From Rhodococcus sp. B50 (GTDB taxonomy: Bacteria > Actinomycetota > Actinomycetes > Mycobacteriales > Mycobacteriaceae): a stretch of DNA of 64,000 bases. The notes under the pieces were generated by a model, which had not been told where the DNA came from, ran no database searches, and was given only the letters and a program-made list of their open reading frames with translations. Below, in pieces: positions 1 through 8,526 of this stretch. Made by a program: the position numbers and the translations under genes. The stretch's first letter is position 1. Each line of letters starts with the position of its first letter. The DNA lies in assembly GCF_013602415.1 (NCBI RefSeq), contig NZ_WPAG02000002.1:2049480-2113479 (forward strand), written 5' to 3'.

Positions 1-12
1 ACGGCCTTGCCG

Positions 13-867
13 TCAGACGATTCCACCCTGCTCGAGGCCGTCGAGCACGACCGTGGCCGCGTCGACCGCGACGTTCATCTCGACGCGGGTGATGTCGTGC
101 GTGGCGGGGTTCTGCAGGCCGAAGTTGTTGACCCACGCGGCCGTTCGTGCCGACTGGAACATGAACGTGGTGGTCTCGGTGTCGCCCACGAGATCGCCGA
201 CGAACCAGCCGGTGAAGAACGGGCCGAGGTCGACACCGTAGACCGCGTCGAACTCGTCGGCGATCACCGGTGCGGCCTCGACGAGTGCTTCGCCGAAGGT
301 GTAGAAGTCGCGCGTGTGCTCGGGCGTCGATCCGATGGTCACGAGCGCTTCCGGGAAGTCCATCACCAGGTGCGCGACGATTGCTCCGAGCAGCACCCGA
401 CCGGGGCTGCGATCGCACTGCTCGGTGAGCGCGAGGGCGTCAGCCCAGTGCGGTTGCGGCGACCCACCGGTCACGTACTCGTGCAGATTCGCCAGGTAGA
501 GGCGCACCACTTCGACGGCGAGTGCCGAGGCCCACTCCGGATCGTCGTAGATGCCGGAGTCGAGCGTGGGGCCGGTGAGTTCGAGGATCTCGTCGAAGGC
601 GAGGACGAAGGTGCCGCGATAGTCGTCGCTGCGCGTGAGGAGGTTGCACAGCTCGGCGATGCGGGTGCGGGCCTCGTCGAAGGTCTCGATTCCCGCCGGA
701 TCGGTCAGCGCGGCGATCTCGGCCCGGGGAACGGTGGACACGCAGTGAGACGGTGCCGGATCGGCCGGCACCGGCGCGGCGGCCGATACGGTCGGTGCGG
801 CGAGCAGGGTCGCCAGGACTGCAGCGCCTACCGTGATCGCCGTACGGCCTCGGACGAAATGTTTCAT
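13..867 (-). CDS. Secreted DUF5995-like protein, function unknown
   Basis: The 284-aa product begins MKHFVRGRTAITVGAAVLAT, a basic N-terminus followed by a hydrophobic stretch and an Ala-rich cleavage region (VSAAAPVPADPAP), so it is probably exported. The mature part is largely helical, with conserved-looking acidic and Trp-containing segments (DDPEWASALAVEVVRLYLAN). It resembles the actinobacterial DUF5995 family, from memory. An in-frame start 41 codons upstream lies in the hairpin at 944-986 and would bury the signal sequence, so the ATG at 867 is preferred. It follows the sulfurtransferase gene on the same strand, separated by that hairpin. No enzymatic motif was recognised. Confidence 0.7.
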   Translation of the reverse strand: MKHFVRGRTAITVGAAVLATLLAAPTVSAAAPVPADPAPSHCVSTVPRAEIAALTDPAGIETFDEARTRIAELCNLLTRSDDYRGTFVLAFDEILELTGPTLDSGIYDDPEWASALAVEVVRLYLANLHEYVTGGSPQPHWADALALTEQCDRSPGRVLLGAIVAHLVMDFPEALVTIGSTPEHTRDFYTFGEALVEAAPVIADEFDAVYGVDLGPFFTGWFVGDLVGDTETTTFMFQSARTAAWVNNFGLQNPATHDITRVEMNVAVDAATVVLDGLEQGGIV

Positions 868-943
868 TTGCGTTAATTTACCGGCCGTTTCTCCGGAATA
901 CTCCGAATGTCCCATCCACGGCCGGAGGTCCCGGCTCCGGCGT

Positions 944-986
944 GCAGTTCTCGTCGACGATCTCGCGAATTGTCGACGAGAACTGC
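944..986. terminator. Perfect 15-bp inverted repeat, probable terminator
   Basis: Arms GCAGTTCTCGTCGAC (944-958) and GTCGACGAGAACTGC (972-986) match perfectly around a 13-nt loop. It sits 3' of the sulfurtransferase gene and 5' of the DUF5995-like gene, both on the minus strand. No T-run follows, which is usual for high-GC actinobacteria. A role as operator for the downstream gene cannot be excluded. Confidence 0.6.
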
Positions 987-1008
987 GCATCGGTCGGCGG
1001 ATCGTCGG

Positions 1009-1848
1009 TCAGCCGCCGGTGGCGACCTCACGGGCCGGATCGGACGACCACTGCGACCACGAGCCCGGATACAGCGCGGCGTCGATACCCGCGATCGCGA
1101 GTGCGGCGATCTCGTGAGCGGCGTTGATGCCCGACCCGCAATACACGGCGACGTCGGTGCGTTTCACCCCCAGCTTCGAGAATCGGTGCACGAGTTGATC
1201 CGCGGGCAGGAACGAGCCGTCCTGCCGAAGGTTCTCGCCGGTCGGCGCGCTGACCGCACCGGGGATGTGGCCCGCGCGACGGTCCACCGGTTCCTCGTCA
1301 CCGCTGTAGCGCGCATAGGCCCGCGCATCGAGCAGAACGCCGTGAGTAGAGAAGGTCGCGGCCTCGTCCGGGCCGATCGTCGGCATGTGACCGGGACTCA
1401 ACGTCACGTTTCCCGGCTTCCGCTCCCCGCCCGGGCCCGCGGCGAGCGGGTGGCCGCCGGCGATCCACGCCTGCAGCCCGCCGTCGAGCAACCGCACCTC
1501 GGAATGCCCGGCCCAGCGCAACAACCACCACGCGCGGGCAGCGGCGAGATCACCGGTGTCGTCGTACGCGACGACGGGCGTTCCGTCGTCGATCCCCCAC
1601 CGGCGCGCGGCCGCCTGGAAGCGATCGATGTCGGGCAGCGGATGGCGGCCGAACTCGGGTGCGGGCGGGCCGGCGAGTTCCTCGTCCAGGTCGACGTAGA
1701 CCGCGCCGCTGATGTGACCTTCGTGGAATCGGTCCCGTCCGTGTGTGTCGCCGAGCGCCCAGCGGACGTCGAGTATCACCGGGGATCGGCCCTGCTCGAT
1801 CATCTCGGCGAGCTCGACGGTGGTGATGAGAACGGCGGTATCGGACAT
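1009..1848 (-). CDS. 3-mercaptopyruvate sulfurtransferase (tandem rhodanese domains)
   Basis: The 279-aa product has the two-rhodanese architecture. The N-terminal inactive domain carries LDVRWALGD and GHISGAVYVDLD; the C-terminal catalytic domain has GHIPGAVSAPT and the active-site loop YCGSGINA with Cys237. A CGSG loop is typical of mercaptopyruvate sulfurtransferases, whereas thiosulfate sulfurtransferases usually have CRKG. The enzyme would move sulfane sulfur from 3-mercaptopyruvate to cyanide or thiol acceptors in the cytoplasm. It is divergent from the thioesterase at 2032. A CAGGAT hexamer 6 nt before the ATG could mark a leaderless start. Substrate preference is inferred from the loop only. 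Confidence 0.88.
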   Translation of the reverse strand: MSDTAVLITTVELAEMIEQGRSPVILDVRWALGDTHGRDRFHEGHISGAVYVDLDEELAGPPAPEFGRHPLPDIDRFQAAARRWGIDDGTPVVAYDDTGDLAAARAWWLLRWAGHSEVRLLDGGLQAWIAGGHPLAAGPGGERKPGNVTLSPGHMPTIGPDEAATFSTHGVLLDARAYARYSGDEEPVDRRAGHIPGAVSAPTGENLRQDGSFLPADQLVHRFSKLGVKRTDVAVYCGSGINAAHEIAALAIAGIDAALYPGSWSQWSSDPAREVATGG

Positions 1849-2019
1849 GACCCGATCCTGACACGAACCGCACACCGCGTTCCGGCTTTGCGGCGACACG
1901 CCGTGCATGCTGCGACGACCCGTCGAGCGAACACGCGCTGTACACGCCCGATTCGGGGGTTTTGCGTCTCGGTTCGGAATTGGCGTGAAGGTTGGTCTGA
2001 TTTGCCGTGCCGAGAGCAC

Positions 2020-2025
2020 TATCGT
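2020..2025 (+). promoter_or_regulatory. -10 element TATCGT, likely leaderless start of thioesterase gene
   Basis: TATCGT ends 6 nt before the GTG at 2032, so transcription should begin on or next to the start codon. No Shine-Dalgarno sequence precedes this GTG. Confidence 0.45.
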
Positions 2026-2031
2026 CGAGAC

Positions 2032-2505
2032 GTGAGCAACCGCCAACCGACGAGCCCAGCCGCCTTGCCTGAGCCGGAGCAGTTCCCGGTGTTGTGGCCC
2101 ATGCAGACGCGTTGGGCCGACAACGACCATTACGGCCACGTCAACAACGTCACGTACTACTCGTACTTCGACTCGGCGGTCAACGGGTGGCTCATCTCCA
2201 CCACCGGTGTCGACATCCGCGAACTCGACGCGATCGGGGTCGTGGCCGAGACCTCCTGCCGATATCTCGCCGAACTGTCCTTCCCCGACCGCCTGCAGGT
2301 CGGCTTGGCGGTCGAACGTCTGGGCACACAATCGATCACGTACTCGCTCGCAATCTTCCGGGAGGCCGACGACGCACTGATCCCCGCCGCGACCGGCCGT
2401 TTCGTCCACGTCTACGTCGATCCGCAGACGCGCCGCCCCGTCCCCATCCCCGACCAGATCCGCAAGGCCGCCGCTCAACTGGCCACCCCGAACGCCGGCC
2501 GGTAG
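2032..2505 (+). CDS. Hotdog-fold acyl-CoA thioesterase (4HBT family)
   Basis: The 157-aa protein has the 4HBT signature TRWADNDHYGHVNNVTYYSY, with the presumed catalytic Asp at position 32 in DHYGHVNN, followed by the hotdog helix and sheet. It probably hydrolyses acyl-CoA or aryl-CoA thioesters. The GTG start is chosen because the hotdog motif begins about 24 residues later and a -10 hexamer lies just upstream. The much longer open frame reaching back to 907 runs antisense to the sulfurtransferase and is not credible. The neighbouring bkd operon makes branched-chain acyl-CoA a possible substrate, but that is inference. Confidence 0.85.
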   Translation: MSNRQPTSPAALPEPEQFPVLWPMQTRWADNDHYGHVNNVTYYSYFDSAVNGWLISTTGVDIRELDAIGVVAETSCRYLAELSFPDRLQVGLAVERLGTQSITYSLAIFREADDALIPAATGRFVHVYVDPQTRRPVPIPDQIRKAAAQLATPNAGR

Positions 2506-2509
2506 CGGT

Positions 2510-2998
2510 CTAGTTCGCCTCGTCTTCGTTGCGTCCGGCGGCCCGGGCCAGCAGCGGAGCCGTGCGCTGCGGGACGAGTTCCTGCATGACCAGCGACATG
2601 TCCGTGCGCTCGACGCCGCGGATCTTCAGGATCCGGCCGGCCAGCCGATACAGGTCGTCGGCGTCGCGGGCGACCACCTTGACCGACAGGTCGATCTGCC
2701 CGGTCAACCCGTAGACCTCGGTGACCTCGGGGATGCGGCCGAGTTCGTCGACGACCTCGTCGAGGCGGTGCTGGTCGACTCGGGTGGCCACGTAGGCGGC
2801 GAGCGGATAGCCCAGGCTCACGGGATCGACCCGCCGCTCGAACGATGCGAGCACGCCCTCGGCTTCCCACCGGGCCAGGCGCGCCTGGACGGTGTTGCGC
2901 GACAACCCGAGACGCTGCGCCAACTCCACTCCCGTGGCCCGGGGCGTGCGTGCGAGTTCGAGCAGTAGACGCGCATCGGTCGCATCCAGACTGGTCAT
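2510..2998 (-). CDS. Lrp/AsnC family regulator, probable BkdR
   Basis: The 162-aa product has an N-terminal winged HTH (LDATDARLLLELARTPRA, then LAQRLGLSRNTVQARLARWE) and a C-terminal RAM-type ligand domain (VTEVYGLTGQIDLSVKVVA). The ATG at 2998 gives the standard family length; the earlier in-frame ATG at 3106 lies inside the regulatory gap. The gene is divergent from bkdABC, the usual arrangement for an Lrp-type activator or repressor of branched-chain keto acid dehydrogenase genes that senses branched-chain amino acids. Two perfect dyads in the 166-bp gap are its likely sites. Target and effector are inferred from context. Confidence 0.88.
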   Translation of the reverse strand: MTSLDATDARLLLELARTPRATGVELAQRLGLSRNTVQARLARWEAEGVLASFERRVDPVSLGYPLAAYVATRVDQHRLDEVVDELGRIPEVTEVYGLTGQIDLSVKVVARDADDLYRLAGRILKIRGVERTDMSLVMQELVPQRTAPLLARAAGRNEDEAN

Positions 2999-3030
2999 TC
3001 TTCGCAGTCTGCCAGCATTGGGCGTCGTTG

Positions 3031-3051
3031 AACCGTGCTTTCTGCACGGTT
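3031..3051. promoter_or_regulatory. Operator-like dyad in bkdR-bkdA gap
   Basis: AACCGTGC-N5-GCACGGTT is a perfect 8-bp inverted repeat located 33 bp upstream of the regulator start. It is a good candidate for an autoregulatory Lrp-type site. Confidence 0.45.
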
Positions 3052-3084
3052 GCGACCAGATCGATTGCGCATACGCGACGCATC

Positions 3085-3116
3085 CGGATGATGTGAGGTA
3101 CGGCACACATCATCCG
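3085..3116. promoter_or_regulatory. Second, longer dyad upstream of bkdA
   Basis: CGGATGATGTG and CACATCATCCG form a perfect 11-bp inverted repeat with a 10-nt spacer, 48 bp upstream of the bkdA ATG. Its half-sites differ from those of the first dyad. It could be a regulator site or a 5' leader hairpin. Confidence 0.45.
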
Positions 3117-3164
3117 TTCGTGCCTCACGAGGGCACGCCGGATCCGCACCGACGAGGTGATCCG

Positions 3165-4265
3165 ATGGTTGTACCGACCGCCTATCCGGTCCAGTTGATC
3201 CAGCCCGACGGGCGACGCGTCCTCGACACCGAGTACGGCCCACTCGTCGCCGACATCGGCCCCGACGAACTGCGCGGGCTCTATCGCGACATGGTCGTCG
3301 CACGACGCCTCGACGCGGAGGCGACGGCCCTCCAACGGCAGGGTGAGCTCGGCCTCTGGGCACCGCTCCAGGGCCAGGAAGCCGCCCAGGTCGGTTCCGC
3401 CCGGGCACTCGCGCCCGACGACTACGTCTTCACCAGCTACCGCGAGCACGCTGTCGCGTGGTGTCGCGGCGTCGATCCCGCCGACATGACACGCCTGTGG
3501 CGCGGGTGCGGGCTGTCGGGGTGGGATCCGCAGTCGGTGGCCACCACCAATCCGGCGATCGTCGTCGGCGCCCAGGGCCTGCACGCCACCGGTTACGCGA
3601 TGGGCGCGAAACTCGACGGAGCCGAGATCGCCACCGTCGTGTACTTCGGCGACGGTGCCACGAGCCAGGGCGACCTCTCGGAGGCCCTCGTGTTCTCCGT
3701 CAGCTGGGGTGTCGGCGTGGTGTTCATCTGCCAGAACAACCATTGGGCGATCAGCGTGCCCACCCACGTACAGAGTCCTGTCCCCCTCGCCCGGCGCGCC
3801 GCCGGGTTCGGGATGCCGGCCGTGCAGGTCGACGGCAACGACGTCCTCGCAGTCCTCGCGGTGACCCGCCGCGCCGTCCGCCATGCCCGCGACGGAGCCG
3901 GACCGTTCTTCGTCGAAGCTCTCACCTACCGCATGGGCCCGCACACGACCTCCGACGACCCCACCCGTTACCGCACACCCGCCGACCTCGAGGAGTGGAA
4001 GGCACGCGACCCCATCGATCGGTTGCGCCGGCTACTCGAACGCGAACGGCACGTCGACGAGAACTTCTTCGACGAGGTCCGGACGGTCGCCGACGAGGCC
4101 GCCATGCAGCTGCGGCGCGGCGCGCTCGCAATGCCCGACCCCGAACCCGCTGCACTGTTCGACCACGTCTATACGACGGAGCATCCGCTCATCGAACAGG
4201 AACGTGCCGACTACGCCCGGTATCTGGCGAGTTTCGGCCCCGCGGACGAGGAGGCACGACGATGA
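3165..4265 (+). CDS. bkdA: Branched-chain 2-oxo acid dehydrogenase E1 alpha subunit
   Basis: The 366-aa thiamine-diphosphate subunit carries the TPP motif GDGATSQGD (from residue 162) closing with NN at 191-192, and the phosphorylation-loop-like region MGPHTTSDDPTRYR. With E1 beta it decarboxylates 2-oxoisovalerate and related keto acids and transfers the acyl group to E2 lipoate. The ATG at 3165 is preceded by GAGGTGA. It is the first gene of bkdA-bkdB-bkdC, and its stop overlaps the bkdB start as ATGA. The heterotetrameric E1 organisation argues against a homodimeric AceE-type pyruvate dehydrogenase. A heterotetrameric pyruvate dehydrogenase is the alternative; the adjacent Lrp regulator favours branched-chain substrates. 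Confidence 0.88.
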   Translation: MVVPTAYPVQLIQPDGRRVLDTEYGPLVADIGPDELRGLYRDMVVARRLDAEATALQRQGELGLWAPLQGQEAAQVGSARALAPDDYVFTSYREHAVAWCRGVDPADMTRLWRGCGLSGWDPQSVATTNPAIVVGAQGLHATGYAMGAKLDGAEIATVVYFGDGATSQGDLSEALVFSVSWGVGVVFICQNNHWAISVPTHVQSPVPLARRAAGFGMPAVQVDGNDVLAVLAVTRRAVRHARDGAGPFFVEALTYRMGPHTTSDDPTRYRTPADLEEWKARDPIDRLRRLLERERHVDENFFDEVRTVADEAAMQLRRGALAMPDPEPAALFDHVYTTEHPLIEQERADYARYLASFGPADEEARR

Positions 4266-5245
4266 CCACCACGACGATGACACTCGGCGGTGCCCTCAAC
4301 GCCGGACTCCGCCGCGCGCTCGAGCACGATCCCAAGGTCGTCATCATGGGCGAGGACGTCGGCACCCTCGGCGGCGTCTTCCGCATCACCGACACCCTGC
4401 AGAAGGATTTCGGTGAGGGACGCGTGATCGACACGCCCCTCGCCGAATCCGGGATCGTGGGAACGGCATTCGGGATGGCGCTGCGCGGCTACCGGCCGGT
4501 GTGCGAGATCCAGTTCGACGGCTTCGTCTACCCCGCCTTCGATCAGATCGTCTCGCAGGTCGCGAAGATCCACTACCGCACGGCCGGGACCGTGGTGGCG
4601 CCGCTGACCGTCCGCATCCCCTACGGCGGCGGCATCGGTGCGGTCGAACACCATTCGGAGTCACCGGAGGTGTACTTCACCCACACCGCTGGTCTGCGGG
4701 TCGCGAGCCCGAGCACTCCGTCCGATGCGTACTGGATGATCCAGCAGGCCGTCGCCCTCGACGACCCGGTGATCTTCCTCGAGCCCAAGCACCGTTACTG
4801 GGAACGCGGGGAGGTCGACACGAGCACCGCACCCGACATCGCCCTCACCTCCGCGCGGGTCGTCCGGTACGGCACCGACGCGACGATCGTGACCTTCGGT
4901 GCGTTGGTCGCCACCGCGCTCCGTGCGGCGGAGATCGCGGAGGCGGAAGGACATTCGCTCGAGGTCGTCGATCTGAGGTCGCTGTCCCCCATCGACTTCG
5001 ACACGATCGAGGCCTCGGTACGACGGACCGGCCGGCTCGTCGTCGTGCAGGAGGCGCCGGTCTTCTGCGGTATCGGCGCGGAGATCGCCGCCCGCACGAG
5101 CGAGCGGTGCTTCTATCAACTCGAGGCGCCGGTGCTGCGGGTCGGCGGATTCGATATCCCCTATCCCCCGGCCAAACTCGAATCCCATCACCGTCCCGAT
5201 CCGGATCGCATCCTCGACGCGGTCGACCGCGCACTCGCGGCGTGA
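4262..5245 (+). CDS. bkdB: Branched-chain 2-oxo acid dehydrogenase E1 beta subunit
   Basis: The 327-aa product is a complete transketolase pyrimidine-binding/C-terminal domain pair. GEDVGTLGGVFR and DTPLAESGIVG are typical of E1 beta, and EIQFDGFVYPAFDQI is the conserved interface segment. The C-terminal domain includes the Rossmann-like VRYGTDATIVTFG. The ATG lies within the bkdA stop, so translation is coupled. It works as the alpha2beta2 E1 component of the complex. Size and motifs match the family with nothing missing. Confidence 0.9.
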   Translation: MTTTTMTLGGALNAGLRRALEHDPKVVIMGEDVGTLGGVFRITDTLQKDFGEGRVIDTPLAESGIVGTAFGMALRGYRPVCEIQFDGFVYPAFDQIVSQVAKIHYRTAGTVVAPLTVRIPYGGGIGAVEHHSESPEVYFTHTAGLRVASPSTPSDAYWMIQQAVALDDPVIFLEPKHRYWERGEVDTSTAPDIALTSARVVRYGTDATIVTFGALVATALRAAEIAEAEGHSLEVVDLRSLSPIDFDTIEASVRRTGRLVVVQEAPVFCGIGAEIAARTSERCFYQLEAPVLRVGGFDIPYPPAKLESHHRPDPDRILDAVDRALAA

Positions 5246-5254
5246 GGTGCACCG

Positions 5255-6565
5255 ATGACGAATCCCACGCGCGTAGTACAGGAATTCCGGCTCCCGGATC
5301 TGGGTGAGGGACTCACCGAAGCGGACTGGGTGCGGTGGGCTGTCGAGGTCGGCGACCGGGTCGAGCTCAACCAGACCGTCGGGGAGGTCGAGACCGCCAA
5401 GGCCACGGTGGAACTGCCCTCACCGTATGCAGGCATCGTCACCGAATTGCTGGTCGAACCGGGTCGGACGGTTCCGGTCGGGGCACCATTGCTGCGGGTC
5501 GCCACGGAGGACGGACCCACCGAGGTGTCCGGCGGCGGCAGCCCGTCCCGTCCGTCGGTGCTGGTGGGTTACGGACCCGGCGATGCCCCGCAGAGCAGGC
5601 GCGCGGCCCGCCGGGCATCGGCCGGCACCGCTGGTGCCGACGATGCCGACCCACCACCCGCACGACCCGATGCGAAGCCCGGCGCGCGCAAACTCGCCGC
5701 CCTCCTCGAGGTCGACCTCGACACGGTGACAGGCACCGGGCGAGGTGGGGTCATCACACGTGACGACGTACGGCGCACCGCCGGTAAAGGCGAGGAACTT
5801 ACCGCCGGCAAAGGCGAGCAATCCGCGGAGGCGCCTCCGCACGCACCCGATCCCACCGTCGAGCGGACCACGCGTATACCCATCGGAGGAGTCCGTAAGC
5901 GAACCGCGGCGGCCGTCTCACGTAGCGCTTTCACCGCGCCGCACGCCACGGTCTTCCTCACCTGCGACGCGACCGCCACCGTCGATCTCGTATCCGGACT
6001 GCGCGCGTCGCCGGCCTTCGAGGGTATCCGCCCGACCGCACTGAGCATCGTCTCGCGCGCACTGCTGAGGGCGATCGCCGACGAACCGTCGCTCAACGCG
6101 CGCTGGGACGACGACGCGGGCGAGATCGTCCTCCACCACGACGTGCACCTCGGGATCGCCACTGCGACCTCCGACGGCCTGAAGGTCCCCGTCGTCCGTG
6201 AGGCCCAGCGACTGTCGTTACCGCGATTGGCACGCTCGATCGCCGAGGCCGCCGACCGTGCGCGGACGGGTCGGTCCACGCCGGCCGAACTGACCGGTTC
6301 GACGGTCTCGGTGACGAACGTGGGGGTGTTCGGGGTGGATGCGGGAACACCGATCCTCAATCCCGGCGAGTCGGCGATTCTCGCCGTGGGGGCGATCTCC
6401 GACCGTCCGTGGGTGGTCGACGGCACCCTCGCGATCCGGAAGGTCGTCACGCTGTCGCTGTCGTTCGATCATCGACTCGTCGACGGCGAGCAGGCAGGAC
6501 GGGCACTCGCGACGATCGGTGCGTTCCTCGCCGACCCGGTGCCGTCCTTGCTCGCCGGCATGTGA
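5255..6565 (+). CDS. bkdC: Dihydrolipoamide acyltransferase (E2) of the bkd complex
   Basis: The 436-aa product has three parts. An N-terminal lipoyl domain carries GEVETAKATVELPSP with lipoylated Lys49. A peripheral-subunit-binding domain covers about residues 145-175 (ARKLAALLEVDLDTVTGTGR). The C-terminal catalytic acyltransferase domain ends in the DHRLVDG active-site motif, with His406. Linkers are Pro/Ala-rich, and one contains a short duplication, AGKGE twice, from a 24-nt near-repeat around 5779-5820. It accepts the acyl group from E1 and transfers it to CoA. It lies 9 nt after bkdB. No E3 gene is present, so lipoamide dehydrogenase must come from elsewhere. Confidence 0.92.
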   Translation: MTNPTRVVQEFRLPDLGEGLTEADWVRWAVEVGDRVELNQTVGEVETAKATVELPSPYAGIVTELLVEPGRTVPVGAPLLRVATEDGPTEVSGGGSPSRPSVLVGYGPGDAPQSRRAARRASAGTAGADDADPPPARPDAKPGARKLAALLEVDLDTVTGTGRGGVITRDDVRRTAGKGEELTAGKGEQSAEAPPHAPDPTVERTTRIPIGGVRKRTAAAVSRSAFTAPHATVFLTCDATATVDLVSGLRASPAFEGIRPTALSIVSRALLRAIADEPSLNARWDDDAGEIVLHHDVHLGIATATSDGLKVPVVREAQRLSLPRLARSIAEAADRARTGRSTPAELTGSTVSVTNVGVFGVDAGTPILNPGESAILAVGAISDRPWVVDGTLAIRKVVTLSLSFDHRLVDGEQAGRALATIGAFLADPVPSLLAGM

Positions 6566-6711
6566 GAGCTGTGTGCCCTCGCCGGCGTGCATCCACGTGG
6601 TGGGTACGCAGCGGAACAGCGATACCGGCGACCGATCATGTCGGCCTTCACGGGTTGTTCTCCGCGGGCGGGATCGCTCGTCGCTGCGCGCCTCACCCCA
6701 CTCTGACGCCG

Positions 6712-6745
6712 ACGGCGCCCGCGCGGTGATCCGCGTGGGCGCCGT
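6712..6745. terminator. Bidirectional terminator between bkdC and pntB
   Basis: ACGGCGCCCGCGCGG (6712-6726) pairs with CCGCGTGGGCGCCGT (6731-6745) around a 4-nt loop, with one wobble position in 15. It lies in the convergent gap and can serve both strands. The rest of the 207-bp gap shows no gene. Confidence 0.65.
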
Positions 6746-6772
6746 GACGGGGAACGACAGGTCCCGAAGGGC

Positions 6773-8197
6773 CTACAGGGCCTTCAGTTCCTCGGTGACC
6801 TCCGAGACCATCTTCTTCGCGTCACCGAACAGCATCGACGTGTTGTCGGCGGTGAACAGCGGGTTGTCGATACCGGCGTAACCGGAGCTCATCGAGCGCT
6901 TGAGCACGATGACCGACTTCGACTGGTCGACATTGAGGATCGGCATGCCGTAGATCGGGCTCGACGAGTCCTGGCGGGCCGCCGGGTTGGTGACGTCGTT
7001 CGCGCCGATCACGATGGTGACATCGGTGCGGCTGAACTCGCCGTTGATGTCGTCCATCTCCTTCATCGCGTCGTACTCGACATCGGCTTCGGCGAGCAGG
7101 ACGTTCATGTGTCCGGGCATACGACCGGCGACCGGGTGGATCGCGTACTTGACCTCGACGCCGCGGTCCTCGAGCAGCGCCGCCATCTCCTTGACGGCGT
7201 GCTGGGCCTGGGCAACAGCCAAACCGTAGCCGGGCACGACGATGACCTGGTTGGCGTACGCCATCTGGATGGCGGCATCCGAAGCCGAGGTGGCCTTGAC
7301 CGTGCCACCCGAGGCCGAGGCCACGCCGCCGGCTGCTTCGCTGCCACCGAAGGCGCCGAAGACGATCGCGGGGATCGACCGGTTCATGGCCTTGGCCATG
7401 AGGTTGGTCAGGATCGTGCCGGAGGCACCGACGATCATGCCCGCGACGATCATGGCCTGGTTGTTCAGCGCCAGGCCCGCAGCCGCAGCGGACAGACCGG
7501 TCAGTGCGTTGAGCAGCGAGATGACGACGGGCATGTCGGCGCCGCCGATCGGGAAGACCACGAACAGACCCATCAGACCGGCCACGACGAGCAGCAGCAG
7601 GATCCACCACGAGGCGAGCGGCTCACCGTCGGCGCTGATGCCGATGTAGACGGCGATCGCAATCGACGCGAGCACCAGCACGATGTTGGCCAGCTGGAAC
7701 AGCTTCGCCGCCGCGACCAGCTTCTTCTCGAGATTCTTGTTCAGCAGTTCCTGCAGCTTCGCGAAGGCGACGAGCGAACCCCAGAACGAGATCGAACCGA
7801 TGATCGCGGCGAACAGCGAACCGACGATCATGACCACGGTGGGTTGGTCGTCGAGCGTGGTGAAGCTGGTGGACTCGAGGTATTCGGCCCACGCGATGAG
7901 CGCGACGGTGCCACCACCGACGCCGTTGAACAGCGCGACCAGCTGCGGCATGGCCGTCATCTTGGTCTTCAGTGCCGGCGGGACGCCGAGGATGACGCCG
8001 ACGGCCAGACCGCCGATGATCAGACCCCAGTTCTCCGTGTCGCGGATGTCGATGAGCACGGCGACGACGGCCAGGGCCATACCGGCCGCGGCGATGTAGT
8101 TGCCGCGCACGGCGGTCTTCGGGCCGGTCAGACCCGACAGACCGTAGATGAACATCGCGAAGGCGATGATGTACAGGACCGAGACGAGGTAACTCAT
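6773..8197 (-). CDS. pntB: NAD(P) transhydrogenase subunit beta
   Basis: The 474-aa product begins with a run of about nine membrane segments and ends in the NADP(H)-binding domain III, with VVPGYGLAVAQAQ and the VIGANDVTNPAA motif. It forms the proton channel and NADP site of the transhydrogenase, which couples the proton gradient to hydride transfer from NADH to NADP+. The ATG overlaps the pntAb stop (ATGA). It is the third gene of pntAa-pntAb-pntB, and its length matches the family. Confidence 0.95.
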   Translation of the reverse strand: MSYLVSVLYIIAFAMFIYGLSGLTGPKTAVRGNYIAAAGMALAVVAVLIDIRDTENWGLIIGGLAVGVILGVPPALKTKMTAMPQLVALFNGVGGGTVALIAWAEYLESTSFTTLDDQPTVVMIVGSLFAAIIGSISFWGSLVAFAKLQELLNKNLEKKLVAAAKLFQLANIVLVLASIAIAVYIGISADGEPLASWWILLLLVVAGLMGLFVVFPIGGADMPVVISLLNALTGLSAAAAGLALNNQAMIVAGMIVGASGTILTNLMAKAMNRSIPAIVFGAFGGSEAAGGVASASGGTVKATSASDAAIQMAYANQVIVVPGYGLAVAQAQHAVKEMAALLEDRGVEVKYAIHPVAGRMPGHMNVLLAEADVEYDAMKEMDDINGEFSRTDVTIVIGANDVTNPAARQDSSSPIYGMPILNVDQSKSVIVLKRSMSSGYAGIDNPLFTADNTSMLFGDAKKMVSEVTEELKAL

Positions 8198-8526
8198 CAG
8201 GCGTCAGCCCCCTTCTTCTGTGCAGCCGGGGAGTCCTTGCGCTGCTTGAACATCCCGAGCATGCGGTCGGTGACGACGAAGCCACCGACGACGTTCAGGG
8301 TGCCGAAGACCAGAGCGACGAACAGGATGATCTTGATGCCCCAGTGGGCATCGCCGGGGAGGTGACCGAGCACGACGAGTGCGCCGAGCACGACGATGCC
8401 GTGGATGGCGTTGGTGCCCGACATCAGCGGCGTGTGCAGCGTGTTCGGCACCTTGGAGATGACGGCGAAACCGACGAATCCGGCCAGGACCAGAATCGCG
8501 ATGTTCGCGAGTAGTTCGTTGTACAT
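8197..8526 (-). CDS. pntAb: NAD(P) transhydrogenase subunit alpha, membrane part
   Basis: This 109-aa hydrophobic protein has three or four membrane helices (NIAILVLAGFVGFAVISKVP, then LMSGTNAIHGIVVLGALVVL). It is the domain II half of the split alpha subunit found in actinobacteria and alphaproteobacteria. It sits directly between pntAa, whose stop is next to its start, and pntB, whose start overlaps its stop. It contributes to the proton-conducting membrane domain. Confidence 0.93.
   Translation of the reverse strand: MYNELLANIAILVLAGFVGFAVISKVPNTLHTPLMSGTNAIHGIVVLGALVVLGHLPGDAHWGIKIILFVALVFGTLNVVGGFVVTDRMLGMFKQRKDSPAAQKKGADA

Noticed and set aside
907..2031. Long forward open frame running into the thioesterase gene
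   Set aside because: It is antisense to the mercaptopyruvate sulfurtransferase and has no protein-like sequence before the hotdog domain; the GTG at 2032 has its own -10 element.
7109..8365. Open frame opposite pntB and pntAb
   Set aside because: It is a shadow of the transhydrogenase genes, with composition typical of antisense frames (rich in Arg, Asp and Gly).
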